From Pisaster brevispinus (Eukaryota > Echinodermata > Asteroidea > Forcipulatida > Asteriidae), in NCBI GenBank assembly GCA_023634235.1, contig JAMKCF010000003.1, positions 3,314,958 to 3,378,957 of the forward strand: a DNA stretch of 64,000 nucleotides. The letters are read 5' to 3'. The position numbers and the translations under genes are program-made. Under the pieces are notes generated by a model, which saw nothing but the letters and a program-made list of their open reading frames with translations, had not been told where the DNA came from and ran no database searches. Positions 12,285 to 22,999 of the stretch are shown here, in pieces. Within the stretch, counting starts at the first letter, position 1; the number at the start of each line of letters is the position of its first letter.

Positions 12285-14215
12285 GAAACACGCTTACACT
12301 TAAGCAAATTGTTTTGCTAGTTAGCTCGAAAATTTGCTTACCGTGTAGCAGCGCAAGCCGTTTTAATCAGACAATTCTGATTATCAAATTTCTTTACTTA
12401 GCAAGAAGTTAGCGGGGTAACAGTGGCAACAATGTGAACTTTATGAAATGCTGGCTGGTAAACTGTTTCTGCTAAGTAAGATTTTTTCTGGGCCCAATTT
12501 CATAAAGCAGTTAAGCAGAAAATTCTGCTTAGCAAATTTCTTTACTTAGCAAGAAATGAGCGAGGCACCAGTCACAACAATGTATTTTTGTGTGTGTAGA
12601 TTTTGGTTGGTAACCATGCAGTTGCTGCTAAGCAATTGTTTTCTGTGATCAGCAAGTTTTTGTGCCTATAGGTTTTATGAAATCGGGCCCTGTAAAGTCT
12701 GCTTAGCAAATTTCTTTACTTAGCAAGAAATGAGCGGGGTACCAGTTGCAACAGTGATAATTTCATCGAATGTTGGCTGGTAACCTGTTTCTGCTAAGAA
12801 CGATTTCTGGGCCCAATTTCATAAAGCCATTAAAGCAGAAAGTTCTGCTTAGCAAATTTCTTTACTTAGCAAGAAATGAGCGAGGCACCAGTCACAACAA
12901 TATATTTGTTTTAAAGATTTTGGCTGGTAACAGGTTTTTATGAAATTGGGCCCAATTTCATAAAGCCGTTAAGCAGAAAATTCTGATTAGCAAATTTCTT
13001 TACTTATCAAGAAATTTACTGAGCAAGAAATGAGTGGGGTACCAGTGGCAACAGTGTGAATTTTATCGAATGTTGGCTGGTAACCTGTTTCTGCTAAGCA
13101 CGATTTCTGGGCCCAATTTCATAAAGCCGTTAAGCAGAAAATTCTGCTTAGCAAATTTTCTTTAATTAGCAAGAAATAAGCGAGGCACCAGTCACAACAA
13201 TGTAATTTTGGCTGGTAACCAGTTTCTGTGAAGCAATTGTTTGCTGTGCTTAGCAAGTTTGTGTGCTTAAAGGTTTTATGAAATTGGGCCCTGTGCCCAA
13301 TTTCAAAAAGCCGTTTAGCAGTAAAGTCTGCTTAGCAAATTTCTTTACTTAGCAAGAAATGAGCGAGGCACCAGTCACAACAATATTTTTTTGAAAGATT
13401 TTGGCTGGTAACAGGTTTTATGAAATTTGGCCAAATTTCATAAAGCCGTTAAGCAGAAAATTCTGCTTAGCAAATTTCTTTACTTAGCAAGAAATGAGCA
13501 GGGTACCAGTGGCAACAGTGTGAATTTTATCGAATGTTGGCTGGTAACCTGTATCTGCTAAGCACGATTTCTGGGCCCAATTTCATAAAGCCGTTAAAGC
13601 AGAAAGTTCAGCTTAGCAAATTTCTTTACTTAGCAGGAAATGAGCGAGGCACCAGTCACAACAATATATTTGTTTTAAAGATTTTGGCTGGTAACAGGTT
13701 TTATGAAATTTGGCCCAATTTCATAAAGCCGTTAAGCAGAAAATTCTGCTTAGCAAATTTTCTTTAATTAGCAAGAAATAAGCGAGGCACCAGTCACAAC
13801 AATGTAATTTTGGCTGGTAACCAGTTTCTGTGAAGCAATTGTTTTCTGTGCTTAGCAAGTTTTTGTGCTTAAAGGTTTTATGAAATTGGGCCCTGTGCCC
13901 AATTTCATAATTAGCCGTTTAGCAGTAAAGTCTGCTTAGCAAATGTCTTTACTTAGCAAGAAATGAGCGAGGCACCAGCAGTCACAACAATTATTTTTTT
14001 GTAGATTTTGGTTTTGTGTACTTACAGGTTTTATAAAATTTGGCCCTGGCCCAAATTTCATACAGCCGTTAAGCAGAAAATTCTGCTCAGCAAATTTCTT
14101 TACTTAAGAAATGAGCGGGCTACAAGTGGCAACAGTGTGAACTTTATTGAATGTTGGCTGGTAATCTGTTTCTGCTAAGCAAGATTTGTCTGTGCGTACT
14201 ACGCATTTGTGCTGA
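12285..14215 (+). repeat. Array of about 12 short inverted-repeat transposon units, two subtypes
   Basis: Units of about 130-190 bp begin GGGCCCAATTTCATAAAGCC and run through GTTAAGCAGAAAATTCTGCT and TTTCTTTACTTAGCAAGAAA, many ending TTTTATGAAATTGGGCC, the reverse complement of the start. Two subtypes alternate irregularly: type A with CACCAGTCACAACAAT (near 12555, 12880, 13180, 13370, 13650, 13790, 13970) and type B with ACCAGTGGCAACAGTGTG (near 12420, 12735, 13035, 13500, 14125). Inverted ends fit a MITE. The head-to-tail order shows local amplification after insertion. Confidence 0.85.
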
Positions 14216-14219
14216 ATTT

Positions 14220-14880
14220 GGGCCCAGTACAGGCTAAGGCGCTATACTGTTAGGCAGTGCTATGAAGTTGGGCCCAGTACAGGATAAGGCGCTATACTGT
14301 TAGGCAGTGCTATGAAGTTGGGCCCAGTACTGGATAAGGCGCTATACTGTTAGGCAGTGCTATGAAATTGGGCCCAGTACAGGATAAGGCGCTATACTGT
14401 TAGGCAGTGCTATGAAGTTGGGCCCAGTACAGGATAAGGCGCTATACTGTTAGGCAGTGCTATGAAGTTGGGCCCAGTACAGGATAAGGCGCTATACTGT
14501 TAGGCAGTGCTATGAAGTTGGGCCCAGTACTGGATAAGGCGCTATACTGTTAGGCAGCGCTATGAAATTGGGCCCAGTACAGGATAAGGCGCTATACTGT
14601 TAGGCAGCGCTATGAAGTTGGGCCCAGTACAGTCTAAGGCGCTATACTGTTAGGCAGTGCTATGAAGTTGGGCCCAGTACAGGCTAAGGCGCTATACTGT
14701 TAGGCAGTGCTATGAAGTTGGGCCCAGTACAGGATAAGGCGCTATACTGTTAGGCAGCGCTATGAAGTTGGGCCCAGTACAGTCTAAGGCGCTATACTGT
14801 TAGGCAGTGCTATGAAATTGGGCCCAGTACAGGATAAGGCGCTATACTGTTAGGCAGTGCTATGAAGTTGGGCCCAGGAC
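14220..14880 (+). repeat. 50-bp satellite, 13 copies
   Basis: The unit starts GGGCCCAGTAC and continues through AGGATAAGGC, GCTATACTGT, TAGGCAGTGC and TATGAAGTT. It repeats every 50 bp from 14220 to about 14870 with near identity; GGATAAGG/GTCTAAGG/GGCTAAGG and GTGC/GCGC variants recur across copies. It directly abuts the MITE array. Confidence 0.97.
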
Positions 14881-15639
14881 AAACAAGGCGGTACCTCAGT
14901 AATTGATACTAACGCCAACAAAGGTATTGACAGTAACAGTTTTGCCCATAAAAAAGCATGGAGGTAGAATAGAAAAGGTAGCGTTTATTGGCAAAATGAT
15001 GTGATGTATACCATTATCTACGTCTTCTACTTTGGTCTTTCTTTTTTTTTCCGGCAGAAGGGTGTATGTCACTCCATTACTTTATTGACAGTATGGGCGT
15101 ACAACAATGAGATCGTCAAATTAATAAAATTATCACACACACAAAAACAGTATAATTTTATATTAATTTTAACATTTAAATGCTTGATCTACATTGATGT
15201 ATTTGTGTGAAGGCAATTATTTGTGAATCATGTTTCTGTTTGTCGCATTTTTTAAAAGAGAAAGAGATATTGCCACTATTGATAGGGCAAATAATATTAC
15301 ATTCTGGAAATATTTCCGGTAGCTCAATAAAGTAGGAGGTGAGGTAGGTTTTTTGACGTAAAAGACGTAAATCAGAAATAGCTCGAAACATGGTCTTATA
15401 CAGCAGTGTTCTATTCTGGCGAAATGGTTCATTGCTACAATTCTAAAATTATGTGAATAATATGAAATATAATTTGAATTCTATAAATAATAATGAAGTA
15501 CAAGTCTTCAGAGGGGTTGCATTCTTTCCATGTGCGAATGTCAAACCAGGTCATGTAGTGCACGGTACGGCTTTGTATTATTTTTTTTCAAAAATCTAAT
15601 CAAAATTCGTTCTTTTTTAAAAACACGATGACCAGGGCT
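14881..15639. other. Intergenic sequence, nothing recognised
   Basis: AT-rich. Short ORFs on both strands overlap without codon-bias or family signal. Confidence 0.4.
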
Positions 15640-16140
15640 GTGTTCATTGGACCCTCCTCTTTAGTTCTGTATGTAGTGGTGCCCAGCCCATGGGGACTGG
15701 TCATGTGAAACTGACCGTTGAAAATTGGGAGTAAACGCATTGATTAAGTGGATAAAAATCATGTAAGGAATTTTCTTAGAACTATAGGGCCTATTAAAAT
15801 ATAATTCATACATAAACACCATGGGCCGGGTCAAGACGACCATAGGTGTGTTCCTTGGACACCCCTCTTCAATTATTCTGTGTGTAGTGGTGCCCGGCCC
15901 ATTGGGTCTGGACATGTAAAACTGACCGTTGAAAATTAGGAGTAAATGCATTGATTAACTGCATAAAGATCATGTACATGTACAGCAGGATATGCGTCAA
16001 AATATTAATGTTTTCAAAAACCTGTAAGAGAAATACTAAAACCCCATTGGCTTGATCAAGATGACCATGGGTGTGTTTCTTGGACCATCCTCTTTCATTC
16101 TGTATGTAGTGGTCCCAGGGAGTCTCGGCATGTGAAAAAT
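15640..16140 (+). repeat. ~216-bp tandem repeat, three diverged copies
   Basis: TTCTGTATGTAGTGGTGCCC or a variant recurs near 15664, 15878 and 16095, followed by a CATGTGAAACTGACCGTTGA-like block in the first two. The third copy is truncated. The similar short ORFs on - are products of the repeat. Confidence 0.8.
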
Positions 16141-16922
16141 GTTTAAATACAGTTCTAATGTTCATGTACTAACACAAAGGGCCTACATCATTGTGGGTTT
16201 ACAGGCCCCATACAGCCTGCCAGCATGGCCATTCTTGCTGCTTACCAACATTGACAGTTAGGATCAATGATCAGACCACGTCTTTACTCAGTGATCTGCC
16301 CAAAGAAATTCATTAAAAACGAGATACATACAAAAATCTGACTGCTACACTTTCACTTTCGGTTTTAACAAGATTTTATTTTAGTTATAATGAGTCAAAA
16401 ATGGGGGGGGGCAGACTTGGCATTTTTCCTTATCTAAAATGACTTTCTTTGGAGTAATCGTTGAGTGAATACTGAACTGATCGTTTTTAAAAGCTTTTGG
16501 ATCCCAATACTTTGTGGGGGGGGGGGGCACGTGTTTTGAGATCCCAATACTTGATCTTGGCTGGTGCTTTTATTATTTTTGTTCATGACTTTTCAATTTG
16601 TTTTTAACATTCATCAGCAGCTGTTTTTGTGTGATCGAGCAATTCCAGTCTGTCCCAACATCTGAGAAAGCTAACTCTACTATCGAGGGTCTCAGAGTGA
16701 AGTTGATGGAGAACCAGAGTCAGATTACTTTGAGGAGCTCACCTGTTAGTGATGACGCTGTGAGATGAGGCAGAAGTTGATCAAGAGTGGAGACACCTCA
16801 AAATAGAACCAGTTGATGGAGAGACATCCCCAGCGGTGGATGACGGCAAGGTGTGCACCATGTTTTACAGGTAAAAATCAATACCTACTTTTGTATCTTT
16901 TGAGAACCATATATTTTCTATT

Positions 16923-18135
16923 TTTATGCCCCGCCGGCGAAGCCGAAGGGGCATATAGTGTTTGCCTTGTCCTTCCGTGTGTGTGTGACAGGTCTACGCA
17001 TTCAAACCGAGGACTTTAGCAATAGGGATCCGGAAAAAAAAAACATATCGGGGACAGTCCTCGGTTTGTTTCGTGTACAAAACCAATGGGAACGTCGCTA
17101 AAAAAACTAAGTCCACATCATGGGATGTCCTCGGTATTATACCATTTACACACTTGTGTGTGTGTGTGTGTGTGTGTCTGCAATCATTGTCCGAGCAATA
17201 ACTCAAGAAGGACTTGGCATATCAACTGCAAACTTGGTATATGGATTGGTCTTGGGATCCCCCACAAGCCTTTTGTTTTTGGATGCCCTACAACAAATGC
17301 CAAGGTAATTATGGCTAAAACAAAAGAAATGTTGTCCGAGCGATAACTCAAGAAGAACTTGGCATATCAACTTTAAACTTTGTTTGTGGATTGGTCTTGG
17401 GATCCCCCAGAAGCCTATTGTTATTGGATGCCCTACAACAAATGCCAAGGTCATTATGGCTAAAACAAAAGAAATGTTGTCCGAGCGATAACTCAAGAAG
17501 AACTTGGCATATCAACTTCAAACTTAGTTTGTGGATTGGTCTTGGGATCCCTAAGAAGCCTACCGTTTTTGGATGCCTTACAACAAATGTCAAGATCATT
17601 ATGGCTAAAACAAAAGAAATGTTGTCCGAGCGATAACTCAAGAAGGACTTGGTATACCAACTCCAAACTTTGTTTGTGGATTGGTCTTGGGATCCCCCAG
17701 AAGCCTACTGTTTTTGGATGCCCTAAAACAAATGCCAAGGTCATTATGGCTAAAACAAAAGAAATGTTGTCCGAGCGATAACTCAAGAAGAACTTGGCAT
17801 ATCAACTTCAAACTTAGTTTGTGGATTGGTCTTGGGATCTCCCAGAAGCCTATTGTTATTGGATGCCCTACAACAAATGCCAAGGTCATTATGGCTAAAA
17901 CAAAAGAAATGTTGTCCGAGCGATAACTCAAGAAGGGCTTGGTATACCAACACCAAACTTTGTTTGTGGATTGGTCTTTGGATCCCTGAGAAGCCTATTA
18001 TTTTTGGATGCCCTACAACAAATGTCAAGGGCATCATGGCTTTAAAAAAAAAAGCTGTTCAAGCGGTAGGTAACTCAGGAAAGAGATTAATCATAGCGGG
18101 GCATGTGTGTTTGTCAACACACCTTTCTTGTTAAT
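16923..18135 (+). mobile_element. Hairpin-bounded element with 145-bp tandem core (Pearl/HINE-like)
   Basis: The left edge is a near-palindrome, TATGCCCC...GGGGCATA (about 16925-16957). It is followed by a (TG)n tract, six tandem copies of a 145-bp unit, and a right edge with GCGGGGCATGTGTG repeating half of the hairpin, then CACACCTTTCTTGTT. A terminal palindrome plus central tandem core is the layout described for Pearl and other Helentron-associated interspersed elements; assignment by layout only. It sits in the intron of the broken gene. Confidence 0.6.
17191..18060 (+). repeat. 145-bp tandem repeat, six copies
   Basis: CCGAGCGATAACTCAAGAAG (first copy CCGAGCAATAACTC) starts at 17191, 17336, 17481, 17626, 17771 and 17916. 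Each unit continues through TTGTGGATTGGTCTTGGGAT, TTTTGGATGCCCTACAACAA and ATTATGGCTAAAACAAAAGA. The unit length is not a multiple of three, and the families of ~97-aa and ~81-aa ORFs across it are artefacts. Confidence 0.97.
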
Positions 18136-18834
18136 ACGTTTGATCAAAAGTGAACATGCTTTAACTTCTTTTAAAAAAAAGTTTTTTTAAATACAAATCA
18201 TCAACATGTTGTTTTTTTATATCGTCAACAGTTTTCTAACTTCTTAGTTTGTTTGTTTGTTTGTTGTTGGGTTTTTTTTTTTGGGGGGGGGTTTGTTTGT
18301 TTGTTGTTGGTGGTGGGGTTTTTGTTTTGTTTTATTTTTTCTTCTTTTTTGAGGGGGGAGGGGCAGTGGACACCGGCGTAGCCATGACTTTTTCACTGGT
18401 GTGGGGAGCGCATTACTTGTGGGGGCCCAAGGGGGATAGGCTTGTCAGTGGTGGGTCATGCTTTTATATTGGAAGGGGACGCTGCAGGGGGCCACCATCC
18501 TCTTATGTTCGTGGCATTGTGTGGCTGCGGTAGCGATACCGATAACGATCGTTCACAAAATTTTAATTAGATTATACAAACAGGCATCCCCCTCTTCTTT
18601 TGTGAGCACTATTCCGATTTTTTGGTGTGGGGTGGCACCTGGGGTGAGGCCACTGCAAATTTGTGGGGGGGGGAGGCACCAGTCCTAGCCCCCCTGGTTA
18701 GGGAGTGAGGTTACAGAATGACAACCGATTATAATGATATTTGTTAAGACAATAATCAGTTTGCTGTTCCTTTTTCACAATCATTACTTGATAATGAATT
18801 AACTAATGAATATTATTTATTCTTGTTTGTACAG
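18136..18834. other. Intron remainder, low complexity
   Basis: T-, G- and GTTT-rich tracts (18245-18375) and G-rich sequence up to about 18700. No gene seen. Confidence 0.45.
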
Positions 18835-19249
18835 GAGAAGTCCAGATTGGGATCACCGGGAGCTTTTGGAATCTACAAGAAAGGAATGCCGCTCGGCAGC
18901 CATCTATAAAATGCAACAAGCCTAGCATAACTGATATGCTGCAGTATTGAATGCTCTTGAAAAGCAAGTCCTCTGCAGAATAGATACCATGAACAATGTA
19001 GCAGTCATGTTGATGATAACCCAGATAGAAGATGGAACACCTGATGATAACCTGGATGGAACACCTGACATTCTGCATCAGACTCTTCCAAGGATACATA
19101 CTTGTGCTGTGTAGAACTTTGGGTGCTTGGGATTACAACTCTTAGAGCGTAACAACATGAAGGATTTTTATATCAAGACAATAAGTCTGGCTTCCATTTG
19201 ATATTGGAAATGCGGATATAAAGGATTCAAAATGTGAGGATTATGTAAT

Positions 19250-19735
19250 AGTTTTTGGTTATATTTTTTATTTATTGATTCTCTTTATTTATTTATATAT
19301 TTACTATTTATTTATGTAAATGTTTGTTTGCTCGTTTGATGGGGTGTTTGTTTGTTCGTTTATATTTTATTTATTAATATTTTATTTAATTACTTACTTA
19401 TTGATTTTTGTTATTTTTAGCTGTTTCGCAGCGAGCGAAACAGCTCTTGTTTTTTTTGTTTTTTTATTTATTTATTTATTTATTTGTTATATTTTTTTAA
19501 TTTTATATAAATATTCATGTTTTTGTTATTTTGATATTTATTTTTTATTTATTAATTCTATTTATTTATTTATATATTAATTTCTTGAAATTTTTATTTA
19601 TTTATTCTTTATTATAATTGTTTATTATATATAGTTATTTTTTTGTTGTTTATATATATTTTTTATTTATTGATTATATTTATTTGTTTATATATTTATA
19701 TATTTATTTATATACATTTTTAAACAAATTGAAGA
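19250..19735. repeat. AT-rich TTTA/TTTAT low-complexity tract with hairpin
   Basis: Mostly irregular TTTA units. Inside it, 19419-19445 is a hairpin (AGCTGTTTCGC ... GCGAAACAGCT) followed at once by CTTGTT and a T-run, like the edge of the hairpin-bounded elements at 16.9 and 62.4 kb. No second edge was found, so it may be a truncated copy. Confidence 0.7.
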
Positions 19736-20197
19736 AGAAAACACTGAAAAAACACTGAAATTAATTATACACATTTAAGTTGATTTTCTAACAGATGTTT
19801 GCAATTAAAACTTCTGATTTATTTGGAAACATCTGTTGGAAAATGTTTATACCAATATTTATACCAATATTTTGAATCTTTGATACTTCAATTGTAGAAG
19901 AAAACAATACAAATGCTTTGAAATAATTTCCTAAAAATGTATGTCATTTTGATTATATTTATGAACAATGTTTGAAATAAAGTGATACATTTTCAACATC
20001 TAAACTTTCCAGATTTGTTCGTGTTAATTTGTTATCTATCAAAACTTGGAAATGTATATTTTGTTAAAAAACTTCAAAAAGCAAGACACAACAAAATTTA
20101 AAATATAAACTTTTTCTTATTGGAAATTAATCTCCATATTATACGGGGAAAAACTTTGTATCCGTGGGGTAGTTTTTAAATAATTAATTTTTGTTGC

Positions 20198-20256
20198 CAG
20201 AGGGCGCCCTTTATAGTCAACAGAGGGCGCCCTTTATAGTCAACAGAGGGCGCCAT
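20198..20256. repeat. 23-bp minisatellite, GAGGGCGCC box, three copies
   Basis: AGAGGGCGCCCTTTATAGTC repeats at 23-bp spacing (AGGGCGCC at 20201, 20224, 20247). The last copy diverges to ATTTACAC. Confidence 0.9.
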
Positions 20257-20349
20257 TTACACTATATTTTTTACATGTATCAACGTGTATTTGTAAATAC
20301 AACACGTGGTTCTAATATTCATGATGGTTAAAAATTATTGGTTTATTGC

Positions 20350-20440
20350 GGATCGCCGGTGGCCTAGTGGACAAGGTCGCGCACGGGGAGAGCAAGAATG
20401 GAAGACCTGCATGGGTTCGAATCCCGGCAAGTCGCAAGGT
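20350..20440 (+). repeat. tRNA-derived SINE head
   Basis: An A-box-like GGTGGCCTAGTGGACAAGG (near 20361) and a canonical B box GGTTCGAATCC (near 20415) with stem-forming flank GGG...CCCGG. The terminal stem is only partly paired and the spacing is long, so a SINE head is likelier than a working tRNA. It is followed by CACGCACTAA repeats and then A-rich tracts. Confidence 0.55.
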
Positions 20441-21419
20441 AAGTGGAATTATAATGTAAACTAACACGCACTAACTAACACGCACTAACAAGCACCACGC
20501 ACGATGCACAATGAGGGACAGGCCAGGACGGAGGAAGGAGAGGGAGGTGGACAGAGAGAGAGGGACAAGAGGGGTGGACAAATTTTTTTTTTGAGGGGGG
20601 AAAAAAAAAAAAAAGTATGAAAAAAAAATTTATGGTCTTTCATGTTTTTAAAATCGGCTGAAACGCACGCTCGTTAATTATTTTTGATTTCAAAAAAAAA
20701 AAAAAATGAAATATGAAGAATTGAAAAATTGAAAAATTTACGGTCTTTTATTTTTTTTAAATCGGCTAAAACGCACGCTCGTTAATTATCTTGCATTTCC
20801 AAAAAATAAAAAAATAAAAATTAAATTTTTGTGCAAAATTTCCATTAACTTTTAATTTTTTGGGAACATAAAAGGTTTCAGCCACCCTTTCATGCTTAAA
20901 ACGATGCTTAAATTACTCTACTACATAAATAACGCATTCTAATCACACACAAATATTAATCTGCATTTTTAAGGCTTTAACATTTCTTTAAACACCTTAT
21001 AAAGATGCTTAACTTTATGTCCATACTTAACCACCATTGATTGCACACAGAGTTTAAATTCCTTCTGGTTTAAGGGCCTAAGACGTTCTACATTACATTT
21101 ACAAAAACAACATTTTAGTTTCAACTAAAAAAAAGTTACATTTACGATGTCTAAAGGGCACATTTGAATTTGCAAATAATTGATCCCATGATTTACAGAA
21201 AATTACAACTTTAGTCCAGCGATAGCTTTGACTGTATGGTAACACACTAACACTTCAAAATATCTGACTTTTAACTCTATGGATTTTTAGTTCAAGAGGC
21301 AATAATAGTCTGTTACTATGTTCATGTGTCACTGTGAGACTGTGTTGTTCATTGGAGACAGGGCACCAGACAAAAATGGCTACTGACTGATTTATTAAAG
21401 TTAAGAGCATGAGGAAAAC
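20441..21419. other. Low-complexity and unrecognised sequence
   Basis: Contains CACGCACTAAC direct repeats, A homopolymers, and a duplicated block AATCGGCTGAAACGCACGCT / AATCGGCTAAAACGCACGCT (near 20652 and 20761). No gene seen. Confidence 0.5.
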
Positions 21420-21965
21420 GTCCGTTTTTTAAAGTGTAGAATTTGCATAGTGAACAAACTTGTTTCTTTACTTTACCCATCATACCACTAAGCAAACGTG
21501 TGCATACAAGTAAAAAAAACTTTACGGCTAGGTGAACACTAATAACTATACATCTAACGTACAAGGACATCATACATGTAGCTGATCTAGTTGAGTCTAC
21601 ATGTTGCAGGTTGTTGTTTCAGTGATCAGTTTCGAAGAGACGTTAATGATTACAGATGATACACGGTCCCTTTAGATATGATACATTTGCATAATGGAGA
21701 ACAAATTTGTTTCTTACTTTATCTTACACTTCATAGCATTCTAAAACCTCATCAAACTTGCATCTACAAGTACCAATAATAATGGCTAGGTCAACCCAAA
21801 ACATCTGCACAAAAAATTAATCTAATGAACGAGGACATTATATAGCTGATCTAATTGAGTTTGTTTTGACAATAATAATGTTGTAGCAGCTTGTTGTTTC
21901 AAGAAATTAAGGACCGTAATCAGTTACGATTATACAGATGATACACAGTCCCTTTAGATATGACG
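21420..21965 (+). repeat. Diverged ~250-280-bp tandem duplication
   Basis: Landmarks occur twice: TTTGCATA.TG with ACAAACTTGTTTCTT (21440 and 21687), TAGCTGATCTAGTTGAGT (near 21580 and 21852) and ACAGTCCCTTTAGATATGA (near 21662 and 21943). Confidence 0.75.
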
Positions 21966-21999
21966 CACTTTTAATTAGTTTTGTTTGCATTTTGATCGT

Positions 22000-22999
22000 A
22001 TCTAGTTGAAAGTACATAAATGCAATAAAAAAAGCAGAAGAAATAACAACGTATACACTAAAGGTCTGTTTACATTATACAAGACATTGTCAGAATACTT
22101 TTTCTCACTTTTGTACTGGTTAAAAATCTTCTTGGCATAAATATTCTGTATGCTTAATTACAGTCGTTGGTACATGTGGTTTTAAAGAAGGACATGAGAT
22201 CTAGTAGTGAGGGCCATGATGTCCTGTAAATGTTGTGTAAACAGGCCATTTTACAATGTGTATTATTAACGTAACAAGCCTACCTTAATATTCCAGAATT
22301 CTTAAGTTACAGATTTGAGGTTGCTTGATGCCGCAGAGACGATGACGTAGTTGAGTTCATGGTTAAGACGAGAGCCAAGTGATCTCTTTAGCTGAGCTTG
22401 TTGTGTATCTCTCGTTAGAACTGAGGTGTTTAATTGTCAGATCATCTTGAATGTACTGCAATAAAAACCCAAAGATCAACATCTTGTAATTGGAATGACA
22501 AAGTACATGGTACTATGGCTGCAATCGAGTAGCTTACACGTTATAGTAAAACTGACACGAGAGTGTTCGATTAGCCATCACGTAATACTTGTATCTGCCC
22601 CGGTGTCAGCCACCACAGCTCCAGTTCACGAGCGGGTCTCTGGTGTATGACCAGGTGTAATGATGTAGTTCCTGGCTGTAGGCGTATCATACCAAGATGG
22701 CAGGGGACAAGTTGATTGCAACGCGACTACACAAACTACAAATTAATACACTGATTTATCGTCTATGAAACAATTATGGAAAACAGAAAGGAAATGCATT
22801 TCCTGAAAAACAAGCAGTTGGTGAGTGTGTAAAAAGTATGAATGATATAATTAATTTATGTAGTCACGGACATTGAAGTTTTCAAATTGAGCAGACGAGC
22901 TGTCTGTTTTCACATTTTTAAGTCGCGCCGCTACGCAACAATCTTTGACCTTAATTTTCCAAGAGTGCCAAGCGAAAACATGGCATTCGATAAGCCTCG
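22000..22999. other. Unique sequence with the ancestral copy of the higher-order repeat flank
   Basis: 22235-22465 (GTGTAAACAGGCC ... GCAATAAAAACCC) is a diverged copy of a block that recurs near 24070, 25013 and 26610, at the edges of satellite segments. No gene recognised. Confidence 0.6.

Larger units (their letters stand above)
16621..19114 (+). pseudogene. Broken two-exon gene, product not recognised
   Basis: Exon A (about 16621-16870, after CAGCAG, donor AG|GTAAAA) reads FQSVPTSEKANSTIEGLRVK onward to SSPVSDDAVR. It shifts frame near 16765 and continues EVDQEWRHLKIEPVDGETSP to KVCTMFYR. Exon B starts at 18835 after TTTGTACAG and joins in phase: AG|G gives Arg, then SPDWDHRELLESTRKECR. 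Two in-frame stops follow (TAG near 18925, TGA near 18934), then a helical stretch with ALEKQVLCRIDTMNNVAV ending in TAG near 19113. The matching splice phase and uninterrupted stretches argue for a former gene. The frameshift and stops argue that it is dead, unless exon boundaries differ. The acidic IEPVDGE stretch followed by a coiled-coil-like tail recalls chromatin or transposon-derived proteins, but I cannot name a family. The intron is occupied by a hairpin-bounded repetitive element. A possible AATAAA lies near 19977. Confidence 0.4.

Noticed and set aside
14222..14880. CRISPR-like regular repeat array
   Set aside because: The units are contiguous with no unique spacers and the context is eukaryotic, so it is a satellite.
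17086..18134. Series of 81-97-aa ORFs with similar sequences on both strands
   Set aside because: They are frames through a 145-bp tandem repeat that also lacks stops on the opposite strand. The unit length is not a multiple of three, so no long repeat protein forms.
20350..20440. Functional tRNA gene
   Set aside because: A and B boxes are present, but the acceptor stem does not close and the A-B spacing is too long without a credible anticodon arm. It was kept as a SINE head.
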